Positions 21,998 to 34,110 of a stretch of 64,000 nt of DNA are shown here, in pieces. The translations under genes and the position numbers were made by a program. Origin of the DNA: Cornus controversa (Eukaryota; Streptophyta; Magnoliopsida; Cornales; Cornaceae); assembly GCA_026545225.1 (NCBI GenBank), contig CM048845.1, positions 18,445,001-18,509,000 on the forward strand, written 5' to 3'. Under the pieces are notes generated by a model. That model saw only the letters and a program-made list of their open reading frames with translations, was not told the DNA's origin and did no database searches. Position 1 is the first letter of the stretch, and each line of letters opens with the position of its first letter.

Positions 21998-24900
21998 CCT
22001 TTGATATATTTGTGATGATTGCATCTTGGGGTTTTGTTTAGTAGGGCCTTTTAAGGTTTATGGTGAAAATGGGAGTTAAATTGGACAATTGCACTGGCAA
22101 GTGTTGATATTTTGAAGTCCTAACATCCAAATAAAAGTCCCTTTTAGAATTCAATTAACACACTGTCTGATCTAAATTGAGGGACAATTTGATCCATACA
22201 AACTTGTAATATTGGTGCATAAGCATGATCTGGAGGAGTTGTTGAAGTTTTGCTTTGGGGAAGTTGGAACTAATAATAAGGTTAGTGGTTTGATTGCTTA
22301 GCATCTGGAGTCATGGCAATAGAAGAGTGAGACATTTTTTTTTTCTGGAAGAGTGAGTAATAGATATTTATAACCAATTCTTGTCTGTTCATTCAAAATT
22401 TGGTCTAGTAGAATAGCAATTTCTTTAATTTTGTTCAATTTGAACAATGAAATGACTAAATTACCCTTACTTCAAAATGTGAAATGACAAAAAGGGTATT
22501 TTTGGGTTTTAAAAAAAGTGTGACGTCATCAATTTGCAATAGGGGACAATTTGCTTCGAATTTTTGAAATTATAAGGATTTATATGAACATACCAAATAG
22601 GTAAATAGCAGGGGTGAGTGGGGGAGTTTTTTTGCACTTTACCCTTGCTAAAATTACTAAAACCAATTTTAGTTCTTGAGGATCCCACCATAGCCTGATG
22701 ATGGTAGATTGTCTCCAGTGCCTTTCCACTATACCATGTGTGTTTGCTTATGTCGTGAGCCCTCAGTGTCAGGATTCCTAATGGGCAAAGTTTTTGTACA
22801 TTATTGTATACATAATTTGAGTTAACCAATCCATTGTAGGTGCTATGAAGGTGTTGAAAGTGGATCAAGCAATACTTATGGTTAGTTGTTAGATGGTTTC
22901 AGTTGGGTTGGTTTAATGACAAATGACTCAAATCTGAACTGGATCCAGGGCCCTGAATATTAGTCTCATGTATTACCTTTCCTGAGCCTTAATTCAATAT
23001 TTTAGATCTATCTTTTTCCAAATCTAGCTTCAGTCTTGTACTAGCATGGGTTGTGATATATAGATTTGGTTAATTGCATGATTATTTCAGTTGTTCCCAA
23101 CATAATATATTATACATGATAGTATTTAGATTTGTATTATGATGGACATGGTTAAATGTGAGGTATACCCAACAGAGTGGCGTTTGGGAGGGCTTGAGGA
23201 AGAGTAAAATAACAAAAGAGAGGTTCAAAGGATATGACAGATTTAGAAGCCTGGTGATCTATGCCATTATGAAGTTAAATGCAAAAGTCAGGAGCTTCAT
23301 TTAAGAGTGAGAAATTTCACCTTTTCCCAATGAGGATTAATGAGCTTTATATATGATAGTTGTAGGTTTGTGACTTTGTGGCAATGGGATGTCGGCTCAA
23401 AGCCAAACAGAATACTTATGGAGCACAGACTGTTGGTCCTCATCCCTAGTTTCTGCTGAGCTGGATTTTAATGATGATCATAGTGTTGTTGTTCGTGCTC
23501 AGGTGATAGTTAACATAGGATATGAATAATGGAAAACCTTTGTTTCCCCTAGGTTGAACTTTGAGTTCAGTATTCTAATATATTGTGAGCATAGTTCTCC
23601 ATATTGACCGAGTCGCAGTCATAACGGATTCAGCCGAGTCCAAGTCCGATACTCACCAATATATCCAAGTTCCTAAGGAATCGACCGATCAGCACATATG
23701 ATCTGCATGGTCGAGAAATTTTCACAACTGCTATAACTGATTCCGTTACATTATGTCCGATTCGGTTCCAAGTCTGTTACACTGCGTCCGAGTTGGTGGC
23801 CGCCTCTGCGTCTTCGAACCATGATTGTGAACCCAAACATGGTTTAGTAGTAGTTGGGCCATGTCAGTTGCCACTTGGAGGAGTCGTGGTAGCTGTTGAA
23901 AAGCTAGCAGCAAGGTTTGGTCCTTTTCCATTAATAAACCTATTCAAGCTAGCAGCAAGCTAGCTCATTTACTCCACATTTTATTTTCTTTGAACTAATG
24001 AAACATTGAACCTCTACCTCATATCATTTGGGAAACCTTTAATTAGTCTGATCCTGATTTTGATTGACCATGGTAATAGCCCTTGTTACTACAGTAAGAC
24101 ATAACATGCACTCGTGTTGATATCACATGACTTGGATTTAGTAATTGAAATGGTGAAAAGAACCATGTAAATGGCCTCATATTGGAATGCAGGTGTTTTG
24201 TTTTCCCTAAAATTTGATAATTTGTTTTTTTTTATATATTATTTTTCAGTTCAATTCAATACATATAATCACAACTTGAACTATTGGCATCTTGTTGTAT
24301 TAAAACTCGTACTAATTTTGATTTTTTTTCGAAGTATAGTTAGACTTTAGTTGCTGTCACATAATCATATTCTTACATTCTTTTTTGCTACTTTACAGTT
24401 TTTTGTCAAAAGATTTTAATCAAAGATTATATTATTGTGGATTATAATCAAGGATTATGTTTACACTAAAACCATAATCATGATTTATTCATCCAAATAT
24501 CATTTGCCACAGTCTTCCACCAATTTATGCCTCTATTGGGTCGTAGATCTGATGGAGGTTGGCAATATTCTGAGATGTTAGTTACCCAATGTGTCAGCTA
24601 ATCTATGTGAAGCATCTTTTCTAGTGAGCTGTGAACTTAGCCTAATGTCAGTATGGGGTTGAGCTATAGGCTTGGATAAAGTGTAAGGGGAGATTGAGTC
24701 ATACACCTTCACCTTAGGTTTGGTTAACTGAGATTGCTAGACTTGCCCTCTAAATATAGACATGGTTGAGGACAATTATGATGAAAGTGTGGAACGACTG
24801 TAATAGAACAACTCGAGGACTCCAAATTGAATTTCTTACTTTGTGTTTTGTATGTAAACTAGATGGTACATGCTAGTAACACTGAGAGTCAGAATGAAGG

Positions 24901-27528
24901 ATTAGAAAATATTGATCATTTAAACCTGAAAATGTCTGGTTATTGACTTATTGGTATGTTAGAGAGGTAGCTTCAATTGAGAATAACTTGAGAGCAAGTA
25001 CGTTGAAATTGGTTGTGAGCAATATAGACTTGTAATAAAGGAGTGATGTGGTTTAACCTGAAGGTGGCATGGAAAGAATGGAAAGAATGAAAGATCATCA
25101 TGATGTTGTCTAAGGTCATTCATGGGACATGATGAACTTGGAAGAGGATATAACTAGATGGAGTAGATTAGAAAAATTATGATTTTGTTGTGGCCAAATA
25201 ATTGGTATAGAACTTTGTTGAGTTGATTAAATAGCATTTGCGCTGTTCATTAGCTTGTACTTTCATGGTTGCTATAATTTATTTATTTATTTGTATGAAT
25301 TTTGAGTTGCGTGGATACTCTATTTAATGAATTTTTTTCTATAAAGTAATTTATAGTTGCCTAAAATGAAGCCATTACCATTGTAGCAGAGTGATTAACT
25401 ATTGGCATGACATCTAAAGGCAAAGACTAGACAGTGTTCCAACGCGCTCTGCTATTTTTATATATGTCACTTTTTTTTTTTTTTGTTATTTTCTTGGGGA
25501 ATAGAAAATGCTACCAAGGCTTTACTTTCATGACTGTTTCAGAAGAAATTACTCCTAAGTTACTATATCTTTTGCAAGACTTTCTTTTAGCATGTTGCTT
25601 TGAGAAATTTTACAGATATATAATGTTATTTGGACATGCTTGTTGAATTTTTTCTCCCCACTTTTTTGGCATGTTTCGATTATTCCTTTTTTTATTTTTA
25701 TTTTTGAATATAATTAGAAACTGTCAACCTTCTACTTACTGCCATGTTCAATGTTTGAGGGATTTAATCGTGCTTGAGTTTAACCAATTTACGTAGTGCT
25801 GGTGATGTCTTGGAAGACGATCCAGTGGGAAGGTTGAGAGTTTTTGTTTATGAGCTTCCAAGCAAATACAACAGGAAGATTCTGCAGAAGGATCCCAGAT
25901 GCCTCACCCACAGGTTTGCTGCGGAGATCTATATGCATCGGTTCCTCTTATCTAGCCCCGTTCGAACCCTCAATCCTGAGGAAGCTGATTGGTTCTATAC
26001 CCCTGTATACACCACTTGTGACCTGATGCCAAAAGGCCTTCCTAGAACCTTCAAATCGCCCCGAATGATGAGAAGTGCAATACAGCTTATATCTTCTAAC
26101 TGGCCTTATTGGAATAGAACAGAAGGGGCCGATCACTTTTTCATCGTGCCGCATGATTTTGGACCATGCTTTCACTATCTAGTAAGAAGTTGCATTCTCT
26201 TACATTTTCTTCCCCATATTTTCTTTGGGCACTTAACTTATTGTCGCTTCACATCAGATTGTCTGGTTCCACTCCTCCAGAATGTGTCTGAATATGAATC
26301 TGTGTCATTGCCGGTGAATTTTCTTCCTATTTTTTTATTTATTTATGTTCAATTGTCCTCTTCCTATCCAATATTGCAGGAAGAAAAAGCTATTGAAAGA
26401 GGGATTCTTCCATTACTCCAGCGTGCTACCTTGGTTCCAACTTTTGGACAACGGAATCATGTTTGCTTAAAGGAGGGCTCAATCACGATTCCTCCATATG
26501 CTCCTCCACAGAAAATGCAAGCCCATTTGATTCCTCCAAACATTCCTCGTTCCATCTTTGTTTACTTCCGCGGTTTGTTTTATGATGTGGGAAACGACCC
26601 GGAAGGTGGTTATTATGCCAGGTATATCTCATTCAGCCTACATCTTAACAAGGGTATTTAAGTTTACAACTTTACAAGTAGAATGAGAACTTTATTTACT
26701 TCTTTTCTTCTTAGGTCCTTCAAGTAAAATCGAAAACAGAAATAAACATATCATAAAAATTAGTCATTTAACTGTTGCTGATAAGAAATGCTATGTTTTT
26801 TTCTCAAAAGCTGTGAAAAATGAGAAGAGAACAAATAATAATGAAATGAAACAAATAAAAATCTCTTCATATGCCTTGTATAGTAGGCTAGATTTAATTT
26901 ATACGGTTTGCTTAGTGACCCTTCACATGACAAAATAAGCTAAGAGAGATTTAAATCTAACATTGTCTTTGAATTTCACAGAGGAGCAAGAGCTGCAGTG
27001 TGGGAGAACTTCAAGGATAATCCACTTTTTGACATCTCCACGGATCGCCCGACAACTTATTATGAAGACATGCAACGAGCTGTTTTTTGTTTGTGCCCAC
27101 TTGGATGGGCCCCATGGAGTCCAAGATTGGTTGAGGCAGTGATATTTGGGTGCATCCCTGTTATCATAGCAGATGACATTGTTTTACCATTTGTTGATGC
27201 AATCCCATGGGAAGAAATTGGGCTATTTGTAGCAGAGAAAGATGTTCCAAATTTAGACACCATTCTCACATCAATTCCACCAGAAGTAACATTGAGGAAG
27301 CAGAGATTGCTTGCTAACCCTTCAATGAAGCAGGCAATGTTATTCCCACAACCTGCTCAACCAGGGGATGCCTTCCATCAAATTTTGAATGGACTTGCAC
27401 GAAAGTTGCCGCACGACAGGAGTGTTTTCTTGAAGCAAGGTGAGAAGATCTTAAACTGGACAGCAGGCCCAGTAGGTGACCTGAAACCTTTTTTTTTTTA
27501 TGAAATTGTTGTAGTATCATGTTGTTGA
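21613..27528 (+). pseudogene. IRX10L: IRX10-like xylan xylosyltransferase, copy A (probably decaying)
   Basis: The family (GT47, exostosin-like) builds the beta-1,4-xylan backbone in the Golgi. Exons by comparison with copy B: 21613-21718, 25793-26181, 26380-26621 and 26982-27528. Exon 1 gives MRIWSWFF, a hydrophobic membrane/signal stretch and ELARGQQTERIS; later exons carry RVFVYELPSKYN, FIVPHDFG and FCLCPLGWAPWSPRLVEA. Three faults stand out. The exon-2 acceptor is AC instead of AG, and nearby AGs would shift frame or meet a stop. Exon 2 ends CTA, not CAG, at the donor. The last Trp and stop are deleted, giving a 12-residue foreign tail. Substitutions occur at positions constant in the family (THRFAAE, MPKGLPRT, LVPTFG). 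The body of exons 2-4 is otherwise open, so decay is recent; a novel functional isoform cannot be excluded. Confidence 0.8.
22427..22650. mobile_element. Insertion in intron 1 of copy A, MITE-like
   Basis: Copy B runs directly from AATTTCTTTAATCTTATT to ATTAAAACCAATTTTAG (about 49770-49820), whereas copy A has about 220 extra bases. The insert ends TTTTTTTGCACTTTACCC, similar to the termini of MULE-type MITEs in this window. A matching opposite end was not resolved. Confidence 0.4.
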
Positions 27529-28936
27529 TGCTGATGGCATATTTTGCATTTCTCCCCTTAATCTTGCCTATAAATCTTTGTTGCTCGAATCAAGGTGCCA
27601 AATTTTCATGTAAATTTTCATTTTCCAAAATGTTGTATTAGATTATAGGTTTCTTTTAGCAACTGCAGGGTTGTGGGCAACATGTATTAGTTTGATTCAA
27701 TTTTGAGTTTGATGTCAAAAGTTCTTGATGATTGTTTTTGTGGCACCTGGCTGTAAAGATGTGAGGCAATTTTTGAAACAAAATGACTGGTCTCTTACTA
27801 ATTTGTTTGGTTTTACTACATGTAGAGTACCATGTTCCTGTGCCTGATGAAATCTATACTTTTGGCCATTACTAGTTCAAGGTTTTTGTGGGGTCTTGGT
27901 AAATAGATTGTGATTAATTATTCTTAATGTTATTCTGCAAAGTGAAGTTGATCATGCTCAGTTCTTATCCTCATATCCATTTGATTAACTTGACTGCTAA
28001 TCTACCAATGGGCATTAGTCCAGATGGTATGATCTCTCCTTCTCAAAGGAGAGGTTGAATATTCAATCCCTGTTAGGAGCAATATTGTGTGTGTGTGAAT
28101 TTGTTTGAACTTGTGGGGGAAAAAAAAAACTGACTGTCAATCTGAACTACTCGCTTGAACATTATGAAGGTTAAGATCAATCTGGAAGTTTTTTTTTGGG
28201 TAAATGCATCTTAGACTGAATTGGGTGCAGGTGCTCCTCCCAAAACCTGTTATATATAATTTAATCATCCACTTTAAGATCTAAAAACAACTATTCTATG
28301 ATATTTTGCTAGATTGCTTTGGAATAAAATTTGGAAAATAAATGAAAAATTAAGAGAGTCATGGTAGGAATCAGGATGAAAAAATTCATATTTCAGTTGA
28401 TCAATTGATTATTGGCTTGAATTGAATTTAAGTTTCGGTTATGGTAGTCAATAGAATTTATGGTAGTAAAAGTACTAGGCGGGGGAGGAGATTGTCCTAG
28501 TTCAGTAGTTTGTTGCAGAACAAGCACTGTAGCAGCAGTAGTGGGTCTTTATAGCTTATAGTGTGGACCCAAGAGAAAAAAGAAGAAAGAAGAAATACAA
28601 TGCTCGAAGTCTTTAACTTAAAGAAAGAAAAGATGACAAGAAATGACATGTTTTACTAGATCAATGATTTTTTGTGTATACATTGTGTGTACTTGGTCTG
28701 CACCCCTTATTGCTCTTTAGTGAATTGCTTTTATCGATATAAAATGATCAATGAACTAAAAGGTGTTAAATTAATTTGTCCACTTGCATTTGCGTAGTAA
28801 ATTGTGTCTGTCATGTACATTCTCCCATTTCCTTTCAAATGTATAATAAATGTTTGACGCTCATTTTCTCTTTAAAATGGCATCTAAAAATACTGTATTC
28901 AATCTAAATCTTGTAATAATTTTTTAAAAATTGCAG
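27529..28936. other. 3' flank of copy A and adjoining gene-free DNA
   Basis: From 27529 to about 28310 it parallels 54690-55456. A short segment at 28011-28095 (TCCAGATGGTATGATC ... GGTTGAATATTCAATCCC) looks weakly SINE-like and is present in both copies. From 28311 to 28936 no gene or repeat is recognised. Confidence 0.4.
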
Positions 28937-31293
28937 ATATCTCCACGTCAGGGTCTCCTAAGAGTACATGAATTCACTCTGGCTGAGATAGAACATTTTG
29001 TGGATCCTGATGACAAGTCTCACCCAAAATGAGATGGCACACTATGCTGCAGACTGTTGGGATGCAGAGATTGAATGCTCTCATGGCTGGATTGAATGTG
29101 TTGGTATTGCTGATAGATCTGCATATGACTTGCGTGCTCACACGGTGAGAGTTCAGTTAGATTTCAAAGGAGAAGAATTTGGAAATTTATAGACCTTTGA
29201 GAACTAAAGGCCTTTTTAGTTTGTTTTCAGAGTACTGAAAAAATTGACAACAGTTCAAAATTGCATTTGGTTATCAATGTTTTTGAAAATTGTTTTTCTC
29301 CTAGTTGGTTAAAAATCATTTACTAAAAACTGAGTTAAAAAAAATTGCCCAAATTCATAGAACCGTGTTTTTCAAAAACTGTTGTTTTTAGAAACTATTT
29401 TCTAAGAACTGAAACAAAAAAAAAGAAACTGAAACAAACAAGCCCTAAATGTTTCAGTTCTATTGATTATGAACTTATGATAGATATGTGGTGGATAAAT
29501 ATAATAATGCCATAGCAATTTCTCTCGCAAAGAACCATATATTTTCATTTGATGATAAAAATTGATAAATTAAAGGAGACAATATCATTTTATACTCTGT
29601 TACAGGATAAAAGTGGCGTACGCCTTGTAGCAGATGAAAAATTTGCAGAGCCTAGAGGAGTGAAGGTTTCTTTTTATCTCTCTCTCTCATGTTGAATAGT
29701 TTTGTCAAGCTTTTACAACTGTTTATTATACTTCTTCAGAAACTTGTTATAAATCCAGTGAAGAAGAAGTTGGGCAAAAAGTTTAAGGGTAATCAAAAGA
29801 TGGTGGTTGAAGCATTATAGGTAAATTATCACTTATTTTCTTTTTAGGTTTAGTGATTTGCTTGAAAATTTTCCCTTAAATTCTTTGCTTGTATCTCATG
29901 TGAGTCCTGTATGGCATAAAAGTTTGTATCCTTGGATATGGGGGGACTCTAGAAGCGCAGACATATTGAAAGTAGTCTTCAGATAATCACCTGTGCTTCA
30001 TTTCCTGTTCCTATGCAGGCTTTGGGGGAAAAAGAAACTATGGAAATGAAAGCCACTTTGGAAACCAAGGGAGAGACAGAGTTCCATGTTTGCACTCTCG
30101 GGAAAGCCGTCGGTATAAATAAGAATATGATGACGATTTCTAAGGAAAAAAAGAAGGAACATCAGAGGGTCTTCACACCATCAGTGATCGAACCATCTTT
30201 TGGTATTGGAAGGATAATCTACTGTCTCTTCAAGCATTCCTTCTACATGAGGTCTAGTAAAGGCGGCAATGAACAATTGAATGTTTTCCGTTTCCCTCCA
30301 CTTGTGGCGCCTACCAAATGCACTGTATTCCCATCCATACAAAATCAATAGTACAAGGAAGTTGCCAAACAAATTACCAAATCATTGACTGGCACTGGGA
30401 TCTCATATAAGATTGACATAACAGGTATGCACCTAAAAGAATATCGAGCATGTTGACAACATTTTTTACGTTATTATATCATGTTTGTTTGTTATTGTTT
30501 CTTGTATATTTTTTCATGCATTTAGGTTAACAAATAAAGAGACCACTTCTTTATACTTCGATTTTTATTTAATCCTTTTGGGTGTTCGGGGTGTTGGGAC
30601 ACAGATTGAACCTCTCTTTTGTCTAGAACAGTGGAGAACATGTTTTATTGGGTTTAAGACTGGGTTGAAATAACCTAATCAAGCATGAGATTTTTTTGTG
30701 TGTTGTTTTAAGTTTGTGAGTATCAAACTTCATTATTCGGACCCAAAACCATGCACTTCAGCTTATGTTGTTATTTCTAAAACATGCAATAGTTCTTTTA
30801 TTAATAGACCTTATAAACTACTTATCAAATCATGGTAAATGTTCAGAAAGGGAATCTAAACAAAATAAAAACAGTTAAATAGTAATCAGGTTACAATTTA
30901 TCCCTCTTTGAGCGACGAATGCCTGTTGGGGTTCTTAAAGGATATGGGTGAAGATCGAGGTATACAACACACACACACACACACACACAAATCGTTTGTG
31001 AGGGATGTGATGGCACTTTTATTGCTAAAATTCCTTTTGTCTGCCTCCTCACTCTTGCCAATTCTATCTCTTCTCTCTATTTCTTATATTAAGTAATTGC
31101 ACTGATTTTTTTTTTTAGAAAGACAAAAGTATGTCATGCTACCTTGTTCATTATGTTTTGTTTTTGTTTTAAGTTTTAACTCTTTTATTTTTTGTGTCGA
31201 TGGAAATATAACAATTTGTGGACAAAACATTGGTTAGTGTTATGCTGTGGCCCAGATTTTGTCTCAGCCCGGGTCGCGTTGCGACCCGGTTTT

Positions 31294-31749
31294 GACCCCA
31301 AAATGGGCTTTGTTTCGGACCATGTTTAGGATTGTCTTGTTGGCCGGTATATAAGGGCATCTTGGGTTTGGAGTGAGATTAAAGAGAGAAAACGCAGAAA
31401 GAGAAAGAGAGCGAGAGCGAGAGCTAATGTTTGGGGTTGAAACTTGACCCCAAAATGGGCTTTGTTTCGGACCCTGTTTAGGATTATCTTGTAGCCCGGT
31501 ATATAAGGGCATCTTGGGTTTGGAGTGAGATTAAAGAGAGAAAACGCAGAAAGAGAAAGAGAGAGAGAGCGAGAGCTAATGTTTGGGGTTGAAACTTGAC
31601 CCCAAAATGGGCTTTGTTTTGGACCCTGTTTAGGATTGTCTTGTAGCCCGGTATATAAGGGCATCTTGGGTTTGGAGTGAGATTAAAGAGAGAAAACGCA
31701 GAAAGAGAAAGAGAGAGAGAGCGAGAGCTAATGTTTGGGGTTGAAACTT
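31294..31749 (+). repeat. 152-bp tandem repeat x3 containing the LTR promoter
   Basis: Three copies start at 31294, 31446 and 31598, each opening GACCCCAAAATGGGCTTTG and containing CCGGTATATAAGGGC, a (GA)n run and TTTGGGGTTGAAACTTG. They differ by only a few substitutions and a short change in the GA run. Reading frames across the array on the minus strand simply repeat and are not genes. Confidence 0.93.
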
Positions 31750-31913
31750 GTAATCTTTTGATTTTTCCATTGTGAAAACTTTCACCTGATTTTCGTTGTG
31801 AACGTAGGCACATTGCCGAACCATGTAACTTGTGTTCTGTGTGGTGCTTACACACACACCCCTTTCCCCCTCAACTCCTTGTGTGTTACTGTCTATTATT
31901 TTTCACTGCGCAC

Positions 31914-32047
31914 TTTTTTTTTTCCTAATTGGTACTCACACACCCACCCCTAAAGAATTGTTTGCACCTAAGAGAATTTGATCCTTAGACCTAAGGCTTG
32001 CAAGACACTAGGCCAAGTTCTTTATCCACTTGAGCCAACCCCTTGGG
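31914..32047 (-). mobile_element. SINE with flanking target duplication
   Basis: On the minus strand it begins CCCAAGGGGTTGGCTCAAGTGG, in which TGGCTCAAGTGG fits a Pol III A box, and has a B-box-like GGATCAAATTC about 45 bases later. It ends in a 10-A tail (31923-31914 on the plus strand as T). Flanks at 31893-31913 and 32048-32066 share CTAT-TTTTCACTGC(G/A)CAC, a ~19-base duplication. Confidence 0.72.
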
Positions 32048-32819
32048 CTATTTTTCACTGCACACTTAGTTCTTGCCTTCTCAACTTCTCATTTAATCGA
32101 CATAATTCCCTTAAAGAAAGTGATGCTGTTACCAAGACCAATTTATCCATGAAGAATAAACATTCTACCATTCTGTTTGAATCTGACCTATTATCCCACC
32201 ATGCACTTGGCACAATTGAACTTAAGGCTGTAAAGTTTGCTTTTACGCTTACCTCAGTTTCATTGCGACAGATTGTTCCAGCCCTAGGACTTGGCTATCC
32301 ATCCTAATATAACCTTGCTTCTGCCCCTGGTGTGGTTTATGTTCCTTTTTTTAGGGTTGGGTTGGGAGGGTGAGGTTGTACTAGTGGTCTATGGATTCAA
32401 GTCTATTACTACATGCATGAATGTTCAGTTTAATAACTTGTGCTGCTCAGATGAGACTTGGTTAATACTTTGGTCAAAAGAAATGCAAACTACACCACCA
32501 AGTTTTATTTCCCAGAGGAGATTAAGGGTTTGACCAACACTTAAAGACAAAGTAAGTAGTTGTACCGTACCTAAAAACAAAAGCAAGGAAGAAAAAATTT
32601 AAAAATTCAAACCATGACCGAACTCCCATTCTGTTATGAATTAACCCAACATATTGGTTAGTTTTATATTAATATTGAACATTAATAAAACAACGTATAT
32701 TTTAATTAAGTAGAACTAAATACTGATTATATGGAATGTAACTTTTGTAAAACTAGAAATACAAGTAGGGAAGTTATTAAAATTGATGGTTTAGGAGGTA
32801 CCAAAAAACAAACATTTTC

Positions 32820-33365
32820 GTTACCTAGGTTTATTTTGGACAAAGAGAGGGAAACTGGAGATGATATTAATCATTGAATTAAAGCAGGGTGGGTGAAATG
32901 GAGGAGTGCTTCTGGCATCTTGTGTATACCTCAAAAATTGAAAGGTAAATTTTAAAAACAGCTATTAGACCAATTATACTTTATGGGACAAAATGGATGT
33001 GTGCAAGGAAAAAAAAACTCAACTCATCCGTTAAATGGTTAAAGTAACTCCAATTAGAGATAAAATGATAGAGAATCGATTGAGATGGTTTTGCTAGCGA
33101 TGACCAATAGTTGCACTCGTTAGGACGACCAATAATTGCACTGGTTAGGAAAAACAACATGCTTCTTATTGAGGGCAATGCTAGGGGTAGGGGAAGGGGA
33201 AGGGGAAGACTAAAACTAACATGGTTTGAAATAGTTAAGAAAGGTATGATAGCTTGTGGTTTGACTGAGGTTATGGCCTTAAATAGCGCAAAATGACTAA
33301 AAAGGATTCATGTATCCGATTCCAAATAATTGGGAAAAAAGCTTTGTTGAGTTGAGTTGAGTATT
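32820..33365 (+). mobile_element. RTE-clade LINE, 5'-truncated 3' end
   Basis: Fragments in shifting frames resemble the C-terminus of plant RTE reverse transcriptases: KRETGDDINH and GWVKWRSASGILC near 32838-32925, MIENRLRWF near 33068, RGRGRGRLKLTW near 33186-33225, and the terminal HVSDSK-LGKK end near 33308-33345. It ends in a GTTGA/GTTGAG simple-sequence tail (about 33343-33362), usual for this clade. It is dead and lacks the endonuclease. Confidence 0.65.
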
Positions 33366-33384
33366 TTATGATCGCACATGCTGA

Positions 33385-34110
33385 CTGTTATCGCCTTGAT
33401 GACGATGCAGTGACATGGGATGTTCAGTTTGGCAAACCAATCTAGGATTGGGAATTGGAAGAGGTCGTATCCTTCTTTGATTTGATTTATCGGCAGCCAA
33501 CGAATAGGAGGGCGATGATGTGTGGTGCTGGGTGGGAGCCAGGCATGGTGGTTTTTCAGTTAGATCTTATTACCACGCACTTCAGAGAGGTCATATTTCC
33601 ATGGAAAGCGGTGTAGATCTTATTACCAAGGTGACATTTTTTTGGGTGAACAATGGCGTTGGGGAGGATCTTGATTCTTGACCATGGACAATTTGAAGAA
33701 GCGGCGTCAAATTGTGATTAATTGGTGTTGCATGTGCAAAAGGGATGAGGAGCCTGGGAGTCATCTTTTATTAATTGGTGTTGTCAGCATCTACTACGGA
33801 AACTCTTACGAGTCTTGGAGGGGACGTACAATGGGTAGACAAGCTCGAGACACTTGGAGGGTCGGTCCGCTATGTTTTTGGTGTGGTTTGTGGAGGGAAA
33901 GAAGTAGGAGAATCTTTTGATGGTGTGGAAGTATTGATATGGGTGCTGAAACACTTTTTTTGGGGTCAAGGGCGTATATGTAGATTTGTAGAGAATTTTG
34001 TTCATTTTTTCGATAGCTTGAGGGTATAGTGATGTTTTCTTTCTCAGGTGCACTCCCTTTGAGCGTCTTTTGATGAAATCTTACTTTATCAACAACAACA
34101 ATAATAATAT
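33385..34110 (+). mobile_element. L1-type LINE, 5'-truncated 3' end
   Basis: NLKKRRQIVINWCCMCKRDEE near 33690-33750 matches the zinc-binding RT-associated region (zf-RVT) of plant L1 LINEs, followed by SHLLL and a CxxVxxxW-like region with frameshifts. The end TTTGAGCGTCTTTTGATG near 34058-34075 and the A/T-rich tail with CAA and AATA repeats are typical of plant L1 3' ends. Non-functional. Confidence 0.68.

Larger units (their letters stand above)
11222..28310 (+). repeat. Segmental duplication, copy A
   Basis: From about 11222 (CGAAACTAGCTCAAAAAATGCAT) to about 28310 (TCTAAAAACAACTATT), sequence parallels 47640-55456 in the same order and orientation, including introns and both flanks of the IRX10-like gene. 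The main difference is the ~9-kb foldback element at about 11900-20880, missing from copy B. Smaller indels occur in intron 1 and downstream. Intronic similarity shows a DNA-level, fairly recent duplication. Confidence 0.88.
31238..32066 (+). mobile_element. Copia-type LTR remnant in the pseudogene's last intron
   Basis: A TATA motif (GGTATATAAGGGCATC, repeated) is followed at about 31780-31850 by GTGAACGTAGGCACATTGCCGAACCATGTAA (split here as two recognisable blocks), the GGACGTAGGC...CCGAACCACGTAA pattern common in the R-U5 region of plant Copia LTRs. A start at TGTTATGCTG (31238) is plausible. The right end is unclear because a SINE is inserted at 31914-32047. Confidence 0.55.

Noticed and set aside
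25774-26661. A single-exon 295-residue exostosin protein
   Set aside because: This frame runs through intron 2 (26182-26379) and begins at TTG rather than ATG. Comparison with copy B shows proper exon borders inside it.
28011-28095. tRNA gene or SINE at TCCAGATGGTATGATC
   Set aside because: There are weak A- and B-box-like motifs but no cloverleaf or clear element borders; kept only as a remark because both duplicated copies have it.
31169-31857. Overlapping minus-strand frames with repeated PNISSRS-type peptides
   Set aside because: They read the 152-bp tandem promoter repeat of an LTR in antisense; no gene.
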